Shown: positions 25,857 through 39,835, numbered from the stretch's first letter. The stretch is 64,000 nucleotides of DNA from Lingula anatina (GCF_001039355.2 NW_019775882.1:115916-179915), one strand, 5' to 3'. Made by a program: numbers and translations. The notes: generated from the letters alone by a model not told the origin.

Positions 25857-27321
25857 GTGACATCACTACCAAGCTTCGTGAATCATTCCAGAAGTTTCTG
25901 ATTGGTCAGATTAAAAGACATATGGCAAATTAACATGTATGAAATCGAGGGAAGGGAAATGGTATCGTGATATTATCAAATTCATAATTCAAAAGACTGA
26001 CGTGTGTGCGATCTGAGCGCCACCTGGGGTATAGTCAAATGACGCCATTATCGGTGAGTAAGAAGCTTATTTATTAGGGATGGGGAGCATACCCACGATA
26101 AATCGATGCACTGACATTTTCTCTTGATTTAGTGTTTAAATGTAACAATAAGCGTTATAGTATAATTCATTAATCCAGCAGTCACTTTAGTTTATCAATT
26201 TATAAATAAAAAAATAACAATGGCAGCAGATCACGTTAGAAGGAGAAAGAGGACAGGGAGAAAAACGTAGATGACGTCAATCAGTATTAATGTAGAACAA
26301 AGAAGCAATGTCTGTAAGTAAGGAAATGTACTTCATGCTCTCCGCACGCCTACCCCTATAGCAGCCTTCACCGCTGTCTTTTGACGATCACCTTGATGGA
26401 TTTATGTGATCCAGTATATATACATGTATATCTTAGAATTTACTAGCGTCTTTTATCTAGATGAAAACCAAGACCCCGTTTTCACACTATTTTCCCGATG
26501 TGTAGGTTTTATTAAGTTTTTTTTTTTACTTGCCGTCTTGTTAAAGCAGATGCTGCACATGTTCAGTATCATATAGAATATCAAGCGTCATTTTGCATCA
26601 ATTCTCCCATGTTTTGGATTTATATTCCTTCACTTTTTTTAGAACGCAAGCAGCATATTGAGTATCATATAAATTCTGTTCATGTGCACACTTTTTCTCT
26701 TTCTTAAACCTTAATGTCAAATTGTGATTAAATTCTTCATGTTTACGTGAGTTTGACTATCAGCAATTCTTATCGCTAGGAAAGGTGCAATCAGTAGAAT
26801 ATCTTGTTGTTGTTGTTTCCTTTTAACAGTGATTTTCGCAGTAACCATGAGCCCCTTGAACTCGGCATTCTTCTACGAAGTAGTCGGACATGTCGTATCC
26901 AATTGTTTACGCATTAGTAAATCTGTCCTGAATATCGCTTGTTTCGTCTACTGGGATGGTGCATCAAGAATTTCACCGCACATGAATGATTAAGTGACTA
27001 GTTTATACGCTGTTCGCGGTAGCTGGCTTCTGTATGCACTTTAGCAAACTTGCAACGTTTAAGGGGGCTTTCCCAGAGATTTAGATCGATCTAAAGATTA
27101 AGTTTTAGATCGACCTAACTCCCTGGGGGTTGAGGCTAAATTGCAGTCAGCCGAGCGGACACCATAGTTAATTACCCCCTTACAGCTTTTAGTAGGCGGG
27201 ACAGACGCTTAAGCCGGCCAAGCTAACAGTAATCTAGTGAGACTCCCCTTAGGGATAGATCGATCTAAAAATCTATAGAAATGGGGTCTAAATGTTATTC
27301 ATATATGTCCACATTGACAAC

Positions 27322-27498
27322 TAAAGTTGGTCCGCGGACTAACGGATCAGATATATCCGACCTGATTGAAATCCTGTGGCGTAATCTCCGCGGGGAATCA
27401 ATTCAGTGTCCATTAAGGGATTGTGCTGCAGGCTTTCAAATGGGTTGGCCATATTTGATCCGCGGATCCGTCAGTCCTCGGAAGAACTGGTTCTGAAT
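27322..27498. mobile_element. Palindrome-ended MITE, family P (copy 3)
   Basis: The inverted ends contain GGTCCGCGGACTAACGGATC on the left and GGCCATATTTGATCCGCGGA on the right, with TTCTGAAT at the right edge as in the other copies. Confidence 0.65.
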
Positions 27499-27539
27499 CT
27501 GGTCAAACAGTAACAAATATATATATATATATTTGTTTG

Positions 27540-27621
27540 TTTTTTTTTTTTTGTTTTTTTTTTTTGTTTTGTTTTGTTTTTTGTTTTTTTTTTTTTTTTT
27601 TTTTTTTTTTGTTTTGTTTTT
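27540..27621. repeat. Poly-T / T-G homopolymer tract
   Basis: About 80 bp of T with occasional G, giving meaningless Phe or Lys runs in translation. Confidence 0.95.
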
Positions 27622-29386
27622 TTGCTCAAACAACGAGAATTTTAATCTTTAGTCTTTTTGGAAAGTCTATATACATATGCATCTTTGTCATACACGTAGA
27701 GTATAGCTGTTTCCTCGATCGCGGAGCCATGGTCAATCATAAAAACAGCCAAACAAAACAAACACAAAATGCAATTATTTGATGTGAAACAAAAGGGTTA
27801 CAGATATTTCAACTTTTGCACTCTAGTTAAATTTAAAAATTGCATTTCAATTGTTTGAACTTCAAAGGTAGCAATAATTGCCCTGGTAAATTACACGAGC
27901 CAGTCGTCTGAGAAACGAATGCGAACTTCGCCGCAACATGTCACCTTTGTAGATAATACTATAACAAAAAGTACACAAAAAAACATTTTACTAGGTCATA
28001 TTGTTACGAGCTTTCCTACCTTTATAATACATTCGCATTGTCAAAATCTATTATTCATGTGTGTATTGATGTTCGTAAAATCAAGAACGTCATTTCACGT
28101 CCTTGGTAAAATACATTGCTTTCACATGATCTGGAAATTATCAATTATCCATGTTCTGTAGGTATTGAATAAAACTTTTTTATAAAATACTGAATTTTTC
28201 CTGCTGGGGGCTTTAATTGTCTTAACAAAATACAGATTTCAATGTGAGCTTCAAATTGTTGATTATCTTTCAAACATATTCAGGCAAAAGCACATGGAGA
28301 CATGATCCAATTTTGCAACTAGTTCTTTTATCACCAAAAAAAACATCCAACTAAATCAGAATTTCAGTTAATTTATGTAAAGGTTCTGGGATCAAGCCCA
28401 AGTCTTAGGACTGTGCAACATGGTTTAATATTGGTACCTGCGGTTTGAAATGCGGATCCCTTCCCTTATGCCTGTTGTAGAAACAAGTCATATACGTTTA
28501 CTTTGATCGTTGATTCTGCATTGGTTTGCAACCCACACAAATGTACGTTAAAAGTTCAAAGTCTAGTGTATAAATGTGGATTAAGGGCTTATTGTGAAAT
28601 TGTGAGATACATTCCACTGCAACCACATTGTTTACAAGATGAGAACGCCTGGTTGGAAGTTGTAGAGTACATTACATTTATACAATTATTGGAAAACTTT
28701 TCCGCATAATGGCCTAACGAAGGCATGCTTTTTTCTACAGTCTACCTATTTAAGGTGTTGATTTTACCATACTGAATAGACATAAAAGCAGTGTTAATGA
28801 AACAAATCCTATTTCATGTATCCAAAATGACATCAATGTACACTTCTCTGTTTCTGGTCAGTCCCAAAAAGAGCGTTCTTGGAGCAGACATGTCCAAGGG
28901 GCGAACTGAGCTCCCAGAGTCAAAAAATATATATACTTATATATAAAGGAAAGGGGGTTTCATAAAACATTGAGAAAATGAAATTTGGATGACATTGATA
29001 AAATAACAAAAGGTAGAAAAAGTAGAAGAATATATGGGAAGTATATACGAATGGCTTATGTATATTTGCAAAGCATGCTTGCCACAAGGTGTCTGCTACG
29101 GTATGAGGAAATCGAGAGACCCCATAACGATCCTACCCATAACTTCTGCCCACTGTTATCCGTACACGTTTTGTGGCGGTCAAAATTAGGAGCTTTGTGA
29201 CTTTATCCTAATTGTAATATGTTGCTTACATTATGTCTCCAACGACAATTCAGAAATATTTCTTGTTCTTATTATATACTACATCATTTAGAAAAACGTA
29301 TATCTTAATTAAATGTTGTTATTTCGAGTTCCTAAAGGTATTTTCACTGGTTTATTGATAAATGTAAACAGTTGGAGGTTTGTTAA

Positions 29387-29387
<1 letters not shown>

Positions 29388-29444
<57 letters not shown>
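29388..29444. repeat. (GT)n(GA)n compound microsatellite
   Basis: A GT dinucleotide run passing directly into a GA run. Confidence 0.95.
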
Positions 29445-29445
<1 letters not shown>

Positions 29446-30178
29446 AAGGGGAGGGGATGGAGATATATATACAACGAAATTTTAAGAAAATGTAACAAAT
29501 GGCGTGACATTTGGAAAAAAACTGTATCAACTCCTTTTCTTTTAAGATATCCGATGAGTACCCCACAACCTTAATATGGGAATATTACCAGACATTTTGG
29601 AGAAACAGCACATTTTTAACTCATTATCATAAAAAATAAATATGGGTCTTAAACTACCTGTAACACGATGCCGGTGGACCCCGTATGCTGGGCGCGTTGT
29701 TGGCTAGATTGTATTTTTTCTTGTCGTCTGCTTCTTTGACCTACCCAATAACTTGCCAATAACTGCCAAAAGCTTCAACAAGAGGCTCGGGTAAACTAAA
29801 AAATTAGTACAAATGAAGCTGTACTTACAGTTTTCAAATTTAAATTTACATATGTTCGGACATGCATCAAGGTTGCAAAAATGCATACAGATATTTACTT
29901 TAAAAAAACGGTATTTTTTTTTTCATTTACAGATGCAAACTGTATTTCCATGCACACAAAAATACGTCCTTCAGATAAGGGTCGCTCTAATTCGCGTGTT
30001 TCTACACGTATGTGTAGGCGCCGCACCCACAAGCAATACCAATGTAACGCACCTGCACATTGTGAAAAGCAATGAACAAAGTACGGGTTAAATAAGGTTA
30101 AGTTAACAACATAATATAGGTAAAAGATGTATATTAAGTCCATTTCTTTCGCAAAATCCAACCAAATGCCAGCATATA

Positions 30179-31810
30179 CAGGGTTACTACTTAATATGGA
30201 ATATTATTTTTTGGCGAGTAAATTTTCTACAAAGTATTTATTTTCTCTCTTACTCTTTTAAATCCAAAACTAAGGTGTCACTTTATGTGTAGCCATGTGT
30301 GTTACCTAATTACCATGCAACTTTCGAAACAATTAATGTAACGAGGTGCATGTTCTGTGGTCAGAAATGTGAGGGGTGGTCTTTTCGGCAATTTCTGCAC
30401 TTGTATAAAAACGCATGGGTTTGGTCAATCTTTGGAGTGTATTTAGAGAAGCAACAAAGGGATCGCTCTGAAACTTGTTAGGTACCTTATAGAAGATATG
30501 ATTCGACAGCTAAGCAACGCAGCTTACTATGGGATTCTTGCTCTCAGAGAAAATGTCTAGAAACGGACAGCCATTGCCAGACAATTCAACATTTTTCAGG
30601 AACCGTTAGTAAAGTCCTCCAAACAAATGCTACAACAGGGGCACCTACTCCAATACTTCCACCAGGGTGTCCGCGTACCACACCAAGATGACAGGATCGC
30701 CTTCTCCTTAGAGTGCGCAGTGCTCAAAAAAGGGTGGCAGAATTCCTTTCAAACGCCCGTTTCAAGGTCCCTTGTGAACAAGAGATTACAGCAAACTGTT
30801 TATTTTGCACGAAGACCAGTACGGAAACCACTGTTAACAGCAGGTCATATACAGCGACGTCTGCAATGGGCTGGGGACCACGTGCGTTTGCAGCCAAAAC
30901 ACTGGAATCACGTCGTTTTCAGTGATGAGGCCAGATATGGAATTTGGGGGGTTGACTGTCGAATCTGTGTCCTCTGACGTGTACGAGAGGCATAAAACGA
31001 TGATTGTGTACTACCTAGGGTGCAAGCAGGGGGTGGTAACGTCTCTGTTTGGGGAGCATTCCATGCCGGTGCCAAGAACCAGTTGGTTTTTCTAGAAGGC
31101 AACCTCAACCAGGGTTCCTACAGAGACATTCTACAGCAAACAATGCTTCGATTTGTAAGAGTCATCTTCAGGAACAACTTTGTGTACCAAGACGACTGTG
31201 CAACCCCACATCGAGCTCGCAGAATCACTGTTTTTCTTCAAAACCAATGGGTTCAGCAACTGCCCTGGCCTGCAAACTCCCCAGTAATGAACACAATTGA
31301 AAATCTGTGGGCGGAAGTAACTCAGAGAATTAATAGCTATAGTCATCGGCCGGTAAATAGTGATGAAATGCGACAGGAAAATATCACTGCTTGGAATTAT
31401 ATTCCCATCCAAACTCTAAAAAACTTGTCACAGGGTATGGCATGTAGGATGAGGGCGCTGCAAGCGGCTGCTGGAGGTCATACCCGCTATTGATGCCTTT
31501 TTATGATTTACTGTAATGATTTCTTTGACTGTGTTACATATCACTGTCCGGAGGCTATCATTTTCTTTAATATCTTAGCTTAAAGTTAATACTGACATCA
31601 AACTGTTGATGTGGTTTTCTGGGGGTGTTCTTTTCTTTTGATTGACATCTTATGTCAGATTTGATATTATTGACCAAAATATCTCACAACAGAAGACTGG
31701 ATATTTTTCTCACTCAGTGATATACTTTTTTGATGAATCAAGCCAAAAATATTTAATCAGCACTCAAAAATAACAATTATAAAAATATTCCATATTAAGT
31801 AGTAACCCTG
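30179..31810 (+). mobile_element. Tc1/mariner-like transposon, full length, 1.63 kb
   Basis: Terminal inverted repeats of 27 perfect bp begin CAGGGTTACTACTTAATATG and are flanked by TA dinucleotides at 30177-30178 and 31811-31812, the target duplication typical of Tc1/mariner. The interior carries a broken transposase (see 30499-31493). A 746-bp internally deleted relative sits in an intron of FReD gene C at 54097-54842. Confidence 0.9.
30499..31493 (+). pseudogene. Tc1-like DD34E transposase, inactivated
   Basis: The product would cut and paste the surrounding element. The reading begins near 30499 (MIRQLSNAAYYGILALRE, an HTH-type N-terminus) but is broken by an in-frame TAG, a TGA and frame changes before about 30780, and again near 30975. 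The catalytic core is still readable: FSDEAR, then VYQDDCATPH about 80 residues later, then NTIENLW. There are 34 residues between the second Asp and the Glu, as in Tc1. The last 157 codons (31020-31493) are open and end in the family-typical GGHTRY. The N-terminal breaks make this copy inactive as read. Confidence 0.85.
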
Positions 31811-32888
31811 TAGTTATAAATAGTATAACTAAAAGAATTACTAAAAGGCATTGTTTAATATAACTCGAAAAACGGTATTTTACAGGTTTCTGTTAGCTTT
31901 CTACGCTGTATGTACGTGGGGTAGTAAATTAGGTGACATAGGTAGGCCTACGTTTAATTTCTGACCAAAAATTTAAAGAAAGCAGCATTCTAAAGTTTTT
32001 TTTATGGCTGGTCGAGTGATTTCCTCAGTTTTTCCCTTGGCATGTAGACTTGATTTGCGTCGTATAAGAAACTAGTAGAAGTGGTTTACATTTGTTACTG
32101 GGAATCCACGCTCCACCGATACTCGGTTCATATGCACCTTTAAATAAGGTTAAAAGTTTAGAACAAAATACAGGTCAAATAAGGTGAAAAGTTGAAGCGC
32201 CATCCCCCACAATCAATAAATATTTCACACGACCTAAGCAAATGAAATGGTGCATAATTCATCACCGTGAAATGGACTTCTGTGAAATATAAAAGTGACT
32301 GAAAAAGATTCTACTATATTCTACTATATTGAATCATCCATCTGGACTTCATTTATTTTTAATGAAAATTGCTCTCGTTTATGCAACAAGTGTTAATAGT
32401 CGTGTTTCAAAATCCAATAAGGGCTGTTGCAAGTGTCCTCAACACTAAATACATGAACATAACCTGTCTCTTAAAAAGTTCACATATAGGCCTATTGACA
32501 TGTAAACAGCGGTCTAGGAGTTCTGTATTTGCTTGCAGCGATGATAAGACAATTCTCAAAAGGGTCGTCTTCATACAAAATAAAGATCGAGGCAAGGGTA
32601 TTATTTGTTTGAACGGATTATTAGCCAATTATGAAAAAAATGTCCCCATACAAAACCTAGGGGCAATAGTTTTATATTGTGGCATGTGAACCAACAGGCT
32701 AAATTTGTTTTGTGTAGTGAGTGAATTTTTAGCAAAGGACCCACGGAGATCCGTATGTCTGAGAACAGTCGCACCGACGTGACAAGACAGGCGGCAGGCG
32801 CTCTGTTAGAAATAAATTTACTGGACCATGTTGTGTGTCATCAGGCGAAACCCTTTAGTGGCCTTCAACTTAACCTTTGAGTGAAACA

Positions 32889-32890
<2 letters not shown>

Positions 32891-32927
<37 letters not shown>

Positions 32928-32984
32928 TGTGTGCGTGCGTGTGGCATGTTTGTGTACGTGTGTGTGTGTGTGTGTGTGTTTGTG
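32891..32984. repeat. (GT)n microsatellite
   Basis: An interrupted GT run. It marks the same position in the spacer unit as the GT/GC run at 36472-36527. Confidence 0.95.
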
Positions 32985-35000
32985 TGAGTGTCGAACACAC
33001 AAAAATCCTCCTGTTCCTCAACCATTCAATTGTCGATTGTTTTAGTGTCTGGCGACATTTTTGAGTGAAGCAGCTACCCGAAATCCTGCTGAACATCCAT
33101 GTACAAATGAGATATATTTGCCTTCTCCATCCAAACGTCTGTAATCATCTCTTTTGCTCCTATTTTATTAAATCTTAGAATATATTGTAGAAAGTGATCT
33201 GTGCAGAACATGAAATTTGAATGGAAACCGCAAATATCATGATGTGTATGGAAACCGCAAAAAGCAGCAATACCTTGATTTTATATTATTTCAAGGTTCT
33301 TATGGTGAAAAAATTCATTACAAATCAGTTGCTTAGGAGGGCACTGTCTCAGCTTCAAATATAAGTTATTAACTTCCTTTAATATGTCAACAGATTGTTT
33401 AAACCAGACCTTTTGACTATCATTGGTGGCGCCTTGAACTGTTGGTCTTGATAGCCAGCATGTCGCCCATGTTGGATGAAGATCTCACAGGATACATAGA
33501 AAGTTTGTCTATAGCCGTGTCTCATTAACAAGGTCTTAGACAGGGGATTTGGCGTGTTCTAAAGAATGGCGTATTTGACTGGACAAGGCCCAGTAGACAT
33601 TGAACTGCGATGCTTGCTCTATCCCACTGAACCAATTTGATGGGGTCCCATTCTTAGACCCCCCCCCCCCCCCAAACACACACATAATTGTTGGCTACAG
33701 CCCTATTTCCCACATTTGTCTTCATTGCATCTACTTATTTAATTAATTTGCAAGGTATCATCCATGGTTGCTAAACATGGGCATCCCTTGTTCACCTCAC
33801 ACCCCCTTTGTGTAGAAAAAGAGGGAATTCGAAAATCAAATTTTTTATTTCCACATCATGTTACAGACGCAGATGAATCCGATTTTCGGTTTTTCATCTT
33901 AGGCCTACTCAGAGTTGAAAAACTTGAGGCTTGACTTAAAGCGTTTATTTATTTATTTTTCGATCAGTTCTACAGAATCGTAAAGGAATCCATCCCCTAT
34001 AAATTAATGATACAGAGATAGGTAGAAGATTACAGTAAATGATTGATAAGCAGATTTTCATTGGTATCGCTATGATGGCCGCCTACTGCAGATTGGCTTG
34101 TCACGCGATAACGACACATATCGGTTAAAAGTACCCTTTACCAGGGCCGCATGCGCAGTTATTGTTCTGTCACCGAGGCGACAGTACAGAGAATAACCGT
34201 GAATTTAACCAGAGACATATCTGTGAATATGTAGTGAAAAATCATTTCGGGGCCCTAGTAGACGGTGGAGGTACAGAGGAACAATTTTGATTTGCCGAGA
34301 ACAAATAGGATTAAATAAGGTTAAAAGTTCAAAGCCTCATCCCCGATAATCAATAAATTTTTCATACCACCATGGCAAGTGAAATGATGTATAAAACCAA
34401 GAAATCAACTTTCTGAAATATGAACGTGACGGAAAGGGCCGGCCAGATGATGAAAAAGCCTGACATTTTCTGGAAACGCATCCTAATCAAACTGAGGATT
34501 GAGCAAAAGACGTACTACTATATTGAATCATTCAAAACCATGCGCTTTTCCTTTATGTGAACACTTCATTTTACAATTTAATTAATATTGCCCTTCTTTC
34601 TTGTATGCAACAAGTGTTTTAACTTTTAAAAGAGTCGTATTTTTAAATTCAGTAGGGGCTATAGGCTACACTAATAACAAATCGGCTGTAGCCTACATGT
34701 TGACCCTACCGATAAAACGGTTGACTGGAAATCAGTTACAAACAACGGTTTATTCGGTTATTGATCAACCAGTCGATTGGTTAACATGGTAACTGTTTGG
34801 GTCGGTTATTGATTAATTAATCTGAGGACATTTGACAGGAACATCGAAAGACTGTAAAACAGTGTAGTTCTAAAAGACTTGTTGAATCTTGCTAATTTCT
34901 AATTATTTAAATTTCATTAAAAAATAATGATACATCTTAACAGATTCAGCAGATCAATGTACCAACCGTGCATTAATCAGTTACATCAACCGGACTATTA

Positions 35001-35349
35001 CAGACTTGACATTTAATATGGAATATTTTTTTCCAAATCATTTTTCATCAGTTTTTTTCCTATTTTGCTGACTGATAAATGAAAATAATTTGGAGGTCAA
35101 AACCAACCTTTGCCTAAGCCAAGCTTTGACCAGCCCAAAGGAACACTACCCAATTAAATCACTGCATATTACATAATGTAGCATCGCATTAGACATGGAA
35201 GTCATTTAATTGGTAGCGACACACCTGACTTCACACTTCTCCATTCACAAATCTTATATGAGATCGGTGTTTTTTTTTTTTTTTTAAGAACGCATTTTAC
35301 CTAAGTATACCTTCGAAACTGAAATATTCCATATTAAATGTCAAGTCTA
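35001..35349. mobile_element. MITE derived from a Tc1-like element, 349 bp
   Basis: Ends CAGACTTGACATTTAATATG and its complement, flanked by TA. The first 85 bp or so and the last 240 bp match the two ends of the 1.65-kb element at 50592-52244, so this is an internal-deletion derivative. The related spacer near 44275-44285 shows the same site without the element. Confidence 0.85.
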
Positions 35350-35773
35350 TAGTTGGACATATATTGAACAGTTGAATCGGGATTTTTTTCAACCATTTTT
35401 TCAGTTATATTTAACCAAAGTGTTTTTAGAGTGAACACAATATTCCGAACACTAAATACTAGTATATAACCTGTCTCTCAAGGGTCTCAGAGTTTTTTTT
35501 TTTTTTTTTTTTTTTTGGGGGGGGGGGGGATTCTAAGCTAATTCTGAAAAAAAGATGTCTTCACACAAAACCAAGGGGAAAACGTTTTATATTGTGGCAT
35601 CTGAAACAACAGGCAACTGTGCTGTGTGCAGTGAGTGAGCCCTTACCAATGAACCCACAGAGATCATGTCTGAGAACAGTCGCCCCGACGTGACTAGACA
35701 AGCGCCATTAGGGAACACGTTGACTAAAAGCAGACTCTCTTTCAGAACTTAATCTATGTCTCCATTCTATTAG

Positions 35774-36031
35774 AGCAGTCTGTTAGATCCGCGGATCAAA
35801 TATGTCCGACCCACTCGAATGCTTGTCTCGTAATCTCCGCGAAGAATCTATTCACTGTATATGGTCGCATTCAGAATTGTGGACTAACTAGTCCGCGGCC
35901 AAACATGGCGGCCCTGTAAAAAGCTTGCCGTCTAATCGGCTTAAGACACTGAATAGATTCCCCGTGAGGAAGTATTCAAGTGGGTCGGCCATATTTGACC
36001 CTCGGACTAGTTAGTCCACTGTTCTGAATGA
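35774..36031. mobile_element. Family P MITE, one full copy plus an adjoining partial
   Basis: The full copy is at 35867-36031, with ends GCATTCAGAATTGTGGACTA and TAGTCCACTGTTCTGAATG and inner motifs CTAACTAGTCCGCGG and GGCCATATTTGACCC. A partial copy with one end lies immediately left, at 35774-35860. Confidence 0.7.
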
Positions 36032-36470
36032 GGCCTATGATGTTGCAAGACTGTCATCCCCTGCAAATGTTGTTCTGTAATAAATGTAACAGTACGAGAA
36101 CATTTTATGTCTCCTCCATCTCAGTGTATCACAAACTTTTATAGTCTCATTCATAGCAAGAAAGAAGGCAACTAGGAATATTGATTGTTCGTGATTTGGC
36201 CAAACAAGGCCGCTTTTATTATATAACCCCTCTATCCTAATCGTTTTAACAATAATAACAATGTAGCAAATTATTGCCTGTAGTAAATGTGGTGGGGAAA
36301 TCCATCAGGTTGTCCTAGAACAGGTTGAGAATATTTTTCATTAGTAGAGAAAAACATCATATTCTAGGAAAGATTGAGAACCGTAAGAGACCGTTAAGTG
36401 AGACTAATTTTTGCAGGGGATCAAGCTAAACAATTCAGTGGCTTTTAATTTGTGCCTTTTTATGGACACA

Positions 36471-36511
<41 letters not shown>

Positions 36512-37839
36512 CGCGCGCGCGGGGGTGTGTGTCGAGTACAATCCGTGTGATCAGAAGTACTCGATTTCCCTATTTACAAGTCTGTAAGCATCTGTTTTGC
36601 TTGTATTTTTTTTTAAATCTTCCATCATTCTGTGCAGAACATGAAATTTGTATGGTAACCGCAAATAGCACAACCTGTATGGAAACCGCAAAGAGAAGCA
36701 ATACCTCGATTTTATATTATTTCAAGGTTCTTATGCTGAAAATTTCACTACAAATCAGTTGCAAAGGAGGGACCTTTCTCAACTTCAAATATTATCTAGT
36801 AACTTCTTTTAATATATCACCAGGTGTCTTGAGTTAACCAGACCTTTTGGCTATCAACGGTGGCGCCTTGTATGTTAATCTTGATAGGAAAAGATCACCA
36901 GCATGTCGCCCATATTGAATGAAGATCTCGTAGGAAACACAGAAAATCTGTCTCTATGGCCATTTTCTGGTGAACATGCCCACACCGTTATATGTTGGGG
37001 TTAGAGGTGTTGGATTAAAAGGCCCTTTTGGCTGGAAAAATATGCCATGAATTAATTTAAATCTGGGTTCTATGTTATTTCTAAGTTGAGTCTACAAAAG
37101 GGGTAAGAAGGTCTGCTTTAAACACCCTACTCCCCCCCACCCCAACCCCCCACCCCAACCCCCCACCCCCATCCTTCTCCCCCAGTACTTTCTCTCTCTT
37201 TTGACTTCCTTCCATACACTAATGTAATGAATTTGCAAGGTGTCATCAATGTTTGCGAAATATCCCCCCTCCCCTTCTCTGAGGACATAGAGGGGTGCAA
37301 ATCAGAATAATTTACATTCACGTCTTCTGTCTCCACTTGGTACTTGACTGAAGGAGATATAACTTTGAACATCTGTTTTGCGTCTTACTCTGGAATAATT
37401 GATTAAAAGCGTTTTCTCGATCAATTTTACACAATCGTAAAGGAACCCATCCCTTAAAAATGCTACAAAGACCATTAGCAGATTGTCGTTTGCGACGCTA
37501 TAGGCTTAATGGTTGCCAACTAAACTTCGGCCTGTCAAGCGATTGCGGGAGCAAATGAGGAACCAGGGGTCAGGGCACCCCCTCCCTCTTCATCCCCCCC
37601 CCCCCCAACTCCTTTATCCCCCCCACTGAGCCAACAGAATTTTGGATCATTTTGTGGATGAGTTATCTTACTGGTTCATTATATCTTTTTAAACTCCGTA
37701 AACATCTGTCTCGCTTCTCTTCTATTATTCATGAAATTTACTGTGGGATGTCCTCATTTCCTTATAACTGTGTGCAAACCGCAAATTGCAGCAGTATAAG
37801 GTTTTATGCCGTTTCTCGCGTTGTGTCAACTAATGGGGT

Positions 37840-38180
37840 AAATGTGTTAGGTGTGACATAGAATGAGTGTGTTTTGGATGTGATTCACCACCAAGCCTCA
37901 CCTATTGTACCATACAAGTTTATAAATGTGTTTGGTATGACATAGAATGAATGTGTTTTTTGGATGTAATTCACGACCAAGGCTGACCTGTTGTACCATA
38001 AAAGTTAATAAATGTGTTAAGTGTGACAGGGAATGAATGTGTTTTTGAATGTGACTCAAAACCAAGTCTGACCTGTTGTACCATAAAATTTTATAAATGT
38101 GTTAGGTGTGACAGAGAATGAATGTGTTTTTGGGTGTGATTCAGCACAGCCCTTACCGGCAGCTGAGCCACAGTCTCCAG
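37840..38180. repeat. About 85-bp tandem repeat, four units
   Basis: Units start at 37840, 37924, 38010 and 38095, each opening AAATGTGTTAGGTGTGACA or a close variant and containing GAATGTGTTTTTGG. The counterpart spacer before gene B has two units (45718 and 45806). Confidence 0.85.
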
Positions 38181-38735
38181 TGATCACATCAGCAGTGGTT
38201 AATACTGGACAGTCAGTGACACATCACACATGGCTTTATTCATGTCAATCACAGTGAACAGTTCAAGGTCAAGTCAAGGTCACGTCTAGGTGAAGATAGT
38301 GGTTAGATAGAACAACGTTCCATTTCATCATGTATTTAAAACTGCGGTAACTGTTTTATAAACATTTTTTTCTTTCTATTCAATAAATTGATTGCTGGGA
38401 TAAAAAGATAAACGGGAAACAAAAACGGGAAATGCCCGCAAAAATGAATTTTCTTCGCAGAAAAAAGAAAGTTTCTGCTATTCACGAATCACTGCTTGGC
38501 CCTTTCAAACGCGCACAATGTACATTTTAATAGAAATAAAAATGGAAAATACCCTATATTAATGATACATTTTCCATCATTGTGATAAGCCATTGAATAC
38601 GAAATAAAAATTGTGTCTTGCAACAATTTTGATTGTCCTTAATAATTATAATTTAGCACGCTATTTTGTTTTATTAGACGTGGCGATTTAGTCCGAAAAG
38701 TCTCGTTATCCATTCACAGTGCATAAGCAGTATGC

Positions 38736-38775
<40 letters not shown>

Positions 38776-39835
38776 TTCTAGCATGAGTTACTGTAAAATA
38801 CAAGTACATAAATTGTTTATCTTAAAATGATAACAGCTCTTCATGTGATATTCATTCTTCACGATAAATACATTGTAAACAACTCGTAGAAATATAATAA
38901 ATTCCAATTTATCACCAAAAAAGCTGTATTATAATAATAATCTTCATTAGCTCTAGCACAATTTTACAAAGGCTATGGCCAAATTTCATAGGTACCATAT
39001 TGAGATAGGTTAATGCTTAGTGTGTATACTTAAATGTAAATTCTGTTATACACCCATTATCAGAGGTGAAAATTAGACTATTTGATACATTCTGTATTTT
39101 CATATACTAAAATATACGTTTCCCTCATTTAGTAGGTGGTGGCTGGTAGAGAAAATCAGATCTTCCTTGGTTACATATTGTTATGTATCTAGCTAGGTTG
39201 TGTAATGTGTCATGATTTCTGTTTTGCATTAATGATTTGAATTGTTCAGTGTGGTTTGTGTTTTGGACTAATCGTTGGTTTATATTCTTTCTTTGTTTTT
39301 CATATTGGGGCCATAGCAACAGGAAGTATATTTCATTCTCTACTCCTTGTCTGCAAAATCTACATATTTCAATGAGTGGAATTTGTGCTTGACGTCAGAC
39401 CACGTGGACCATCAGAGATGGCTTTACTTCCATAGTAATATCTTACGATTTTTACAAAAAAACTTTTTACAAGAAAAAAATATCGACTAACTTTGAATAT
39501 TGGAATGTATTCATTGACTATTGGCAAGTATAGGAAAATTGTCGTTTAACCCAGGAAAACCCGTTCTGTGACAAAGCCTGCAGTTTTTATCCATTTTTAA
39601 AAATTCCGAACTTTTCAATTGAAATTTTAGGATATGAACATTGAACAAGCATTCCTTTAGAAATAAAGTTTTAAAAAATAAACTATATAAAAGCAAACCT
39701 TCTAAAAATGCAAAACATAAATTTTACAGTGGAATAACACAAGGGCATGTATAAGGGCATGTATAAGTCAAATATTTTACTTGTATTTTGTTTTCTTTGA
39801 GAAAATTACCACGAAGCAGCAATAACATCTCCTTA

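Larger units (their letters stand above)
25870..30170. other. Intergenic DNA, no gene recognised
   Basis: This lies between the VWD-gene promoter and the Tc1-like element. It contains a possible inverted-repeat element at 27060-27255 (ends TTAAGGGGGCTTTCCC and CTAAGGGGAGTCTCAC, inner AGATCGATCT palindromes), a family P MITE, a T-rich run at 27540-27621 and a GT/GA run at 29388-29444. A 48-codon frame starting at 26847 has no family match. Confidence 0.5.
31813..39700. other. Intergenic DNA upstream in the array, repeat-rich
   Basis: No intact gene was seen. The region holds two diverged copies of a multi-kilobase spacer unit (about 32.1-33.6 and 34.2-37.8 kb) that recurs at 44.2-46.1 kb between FReD genes A and B, a Tc1-related MITE, family P MITEs, a four-unit tandem repeat, and GT, C-rich and poly-T runs (32891-32984, 36472-36527, 37127-37185, 38739-38774). 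Confidence 0.6.

Noticed and set aside
27436-27782. Phe-rich and Lys-rich frames
   Set aside because: Translation of a poly-T tract.
30713-31412. Secondary frames in the Tc1-like transposase region
   Set aside because: Shadows of the transposase reading on other frames.
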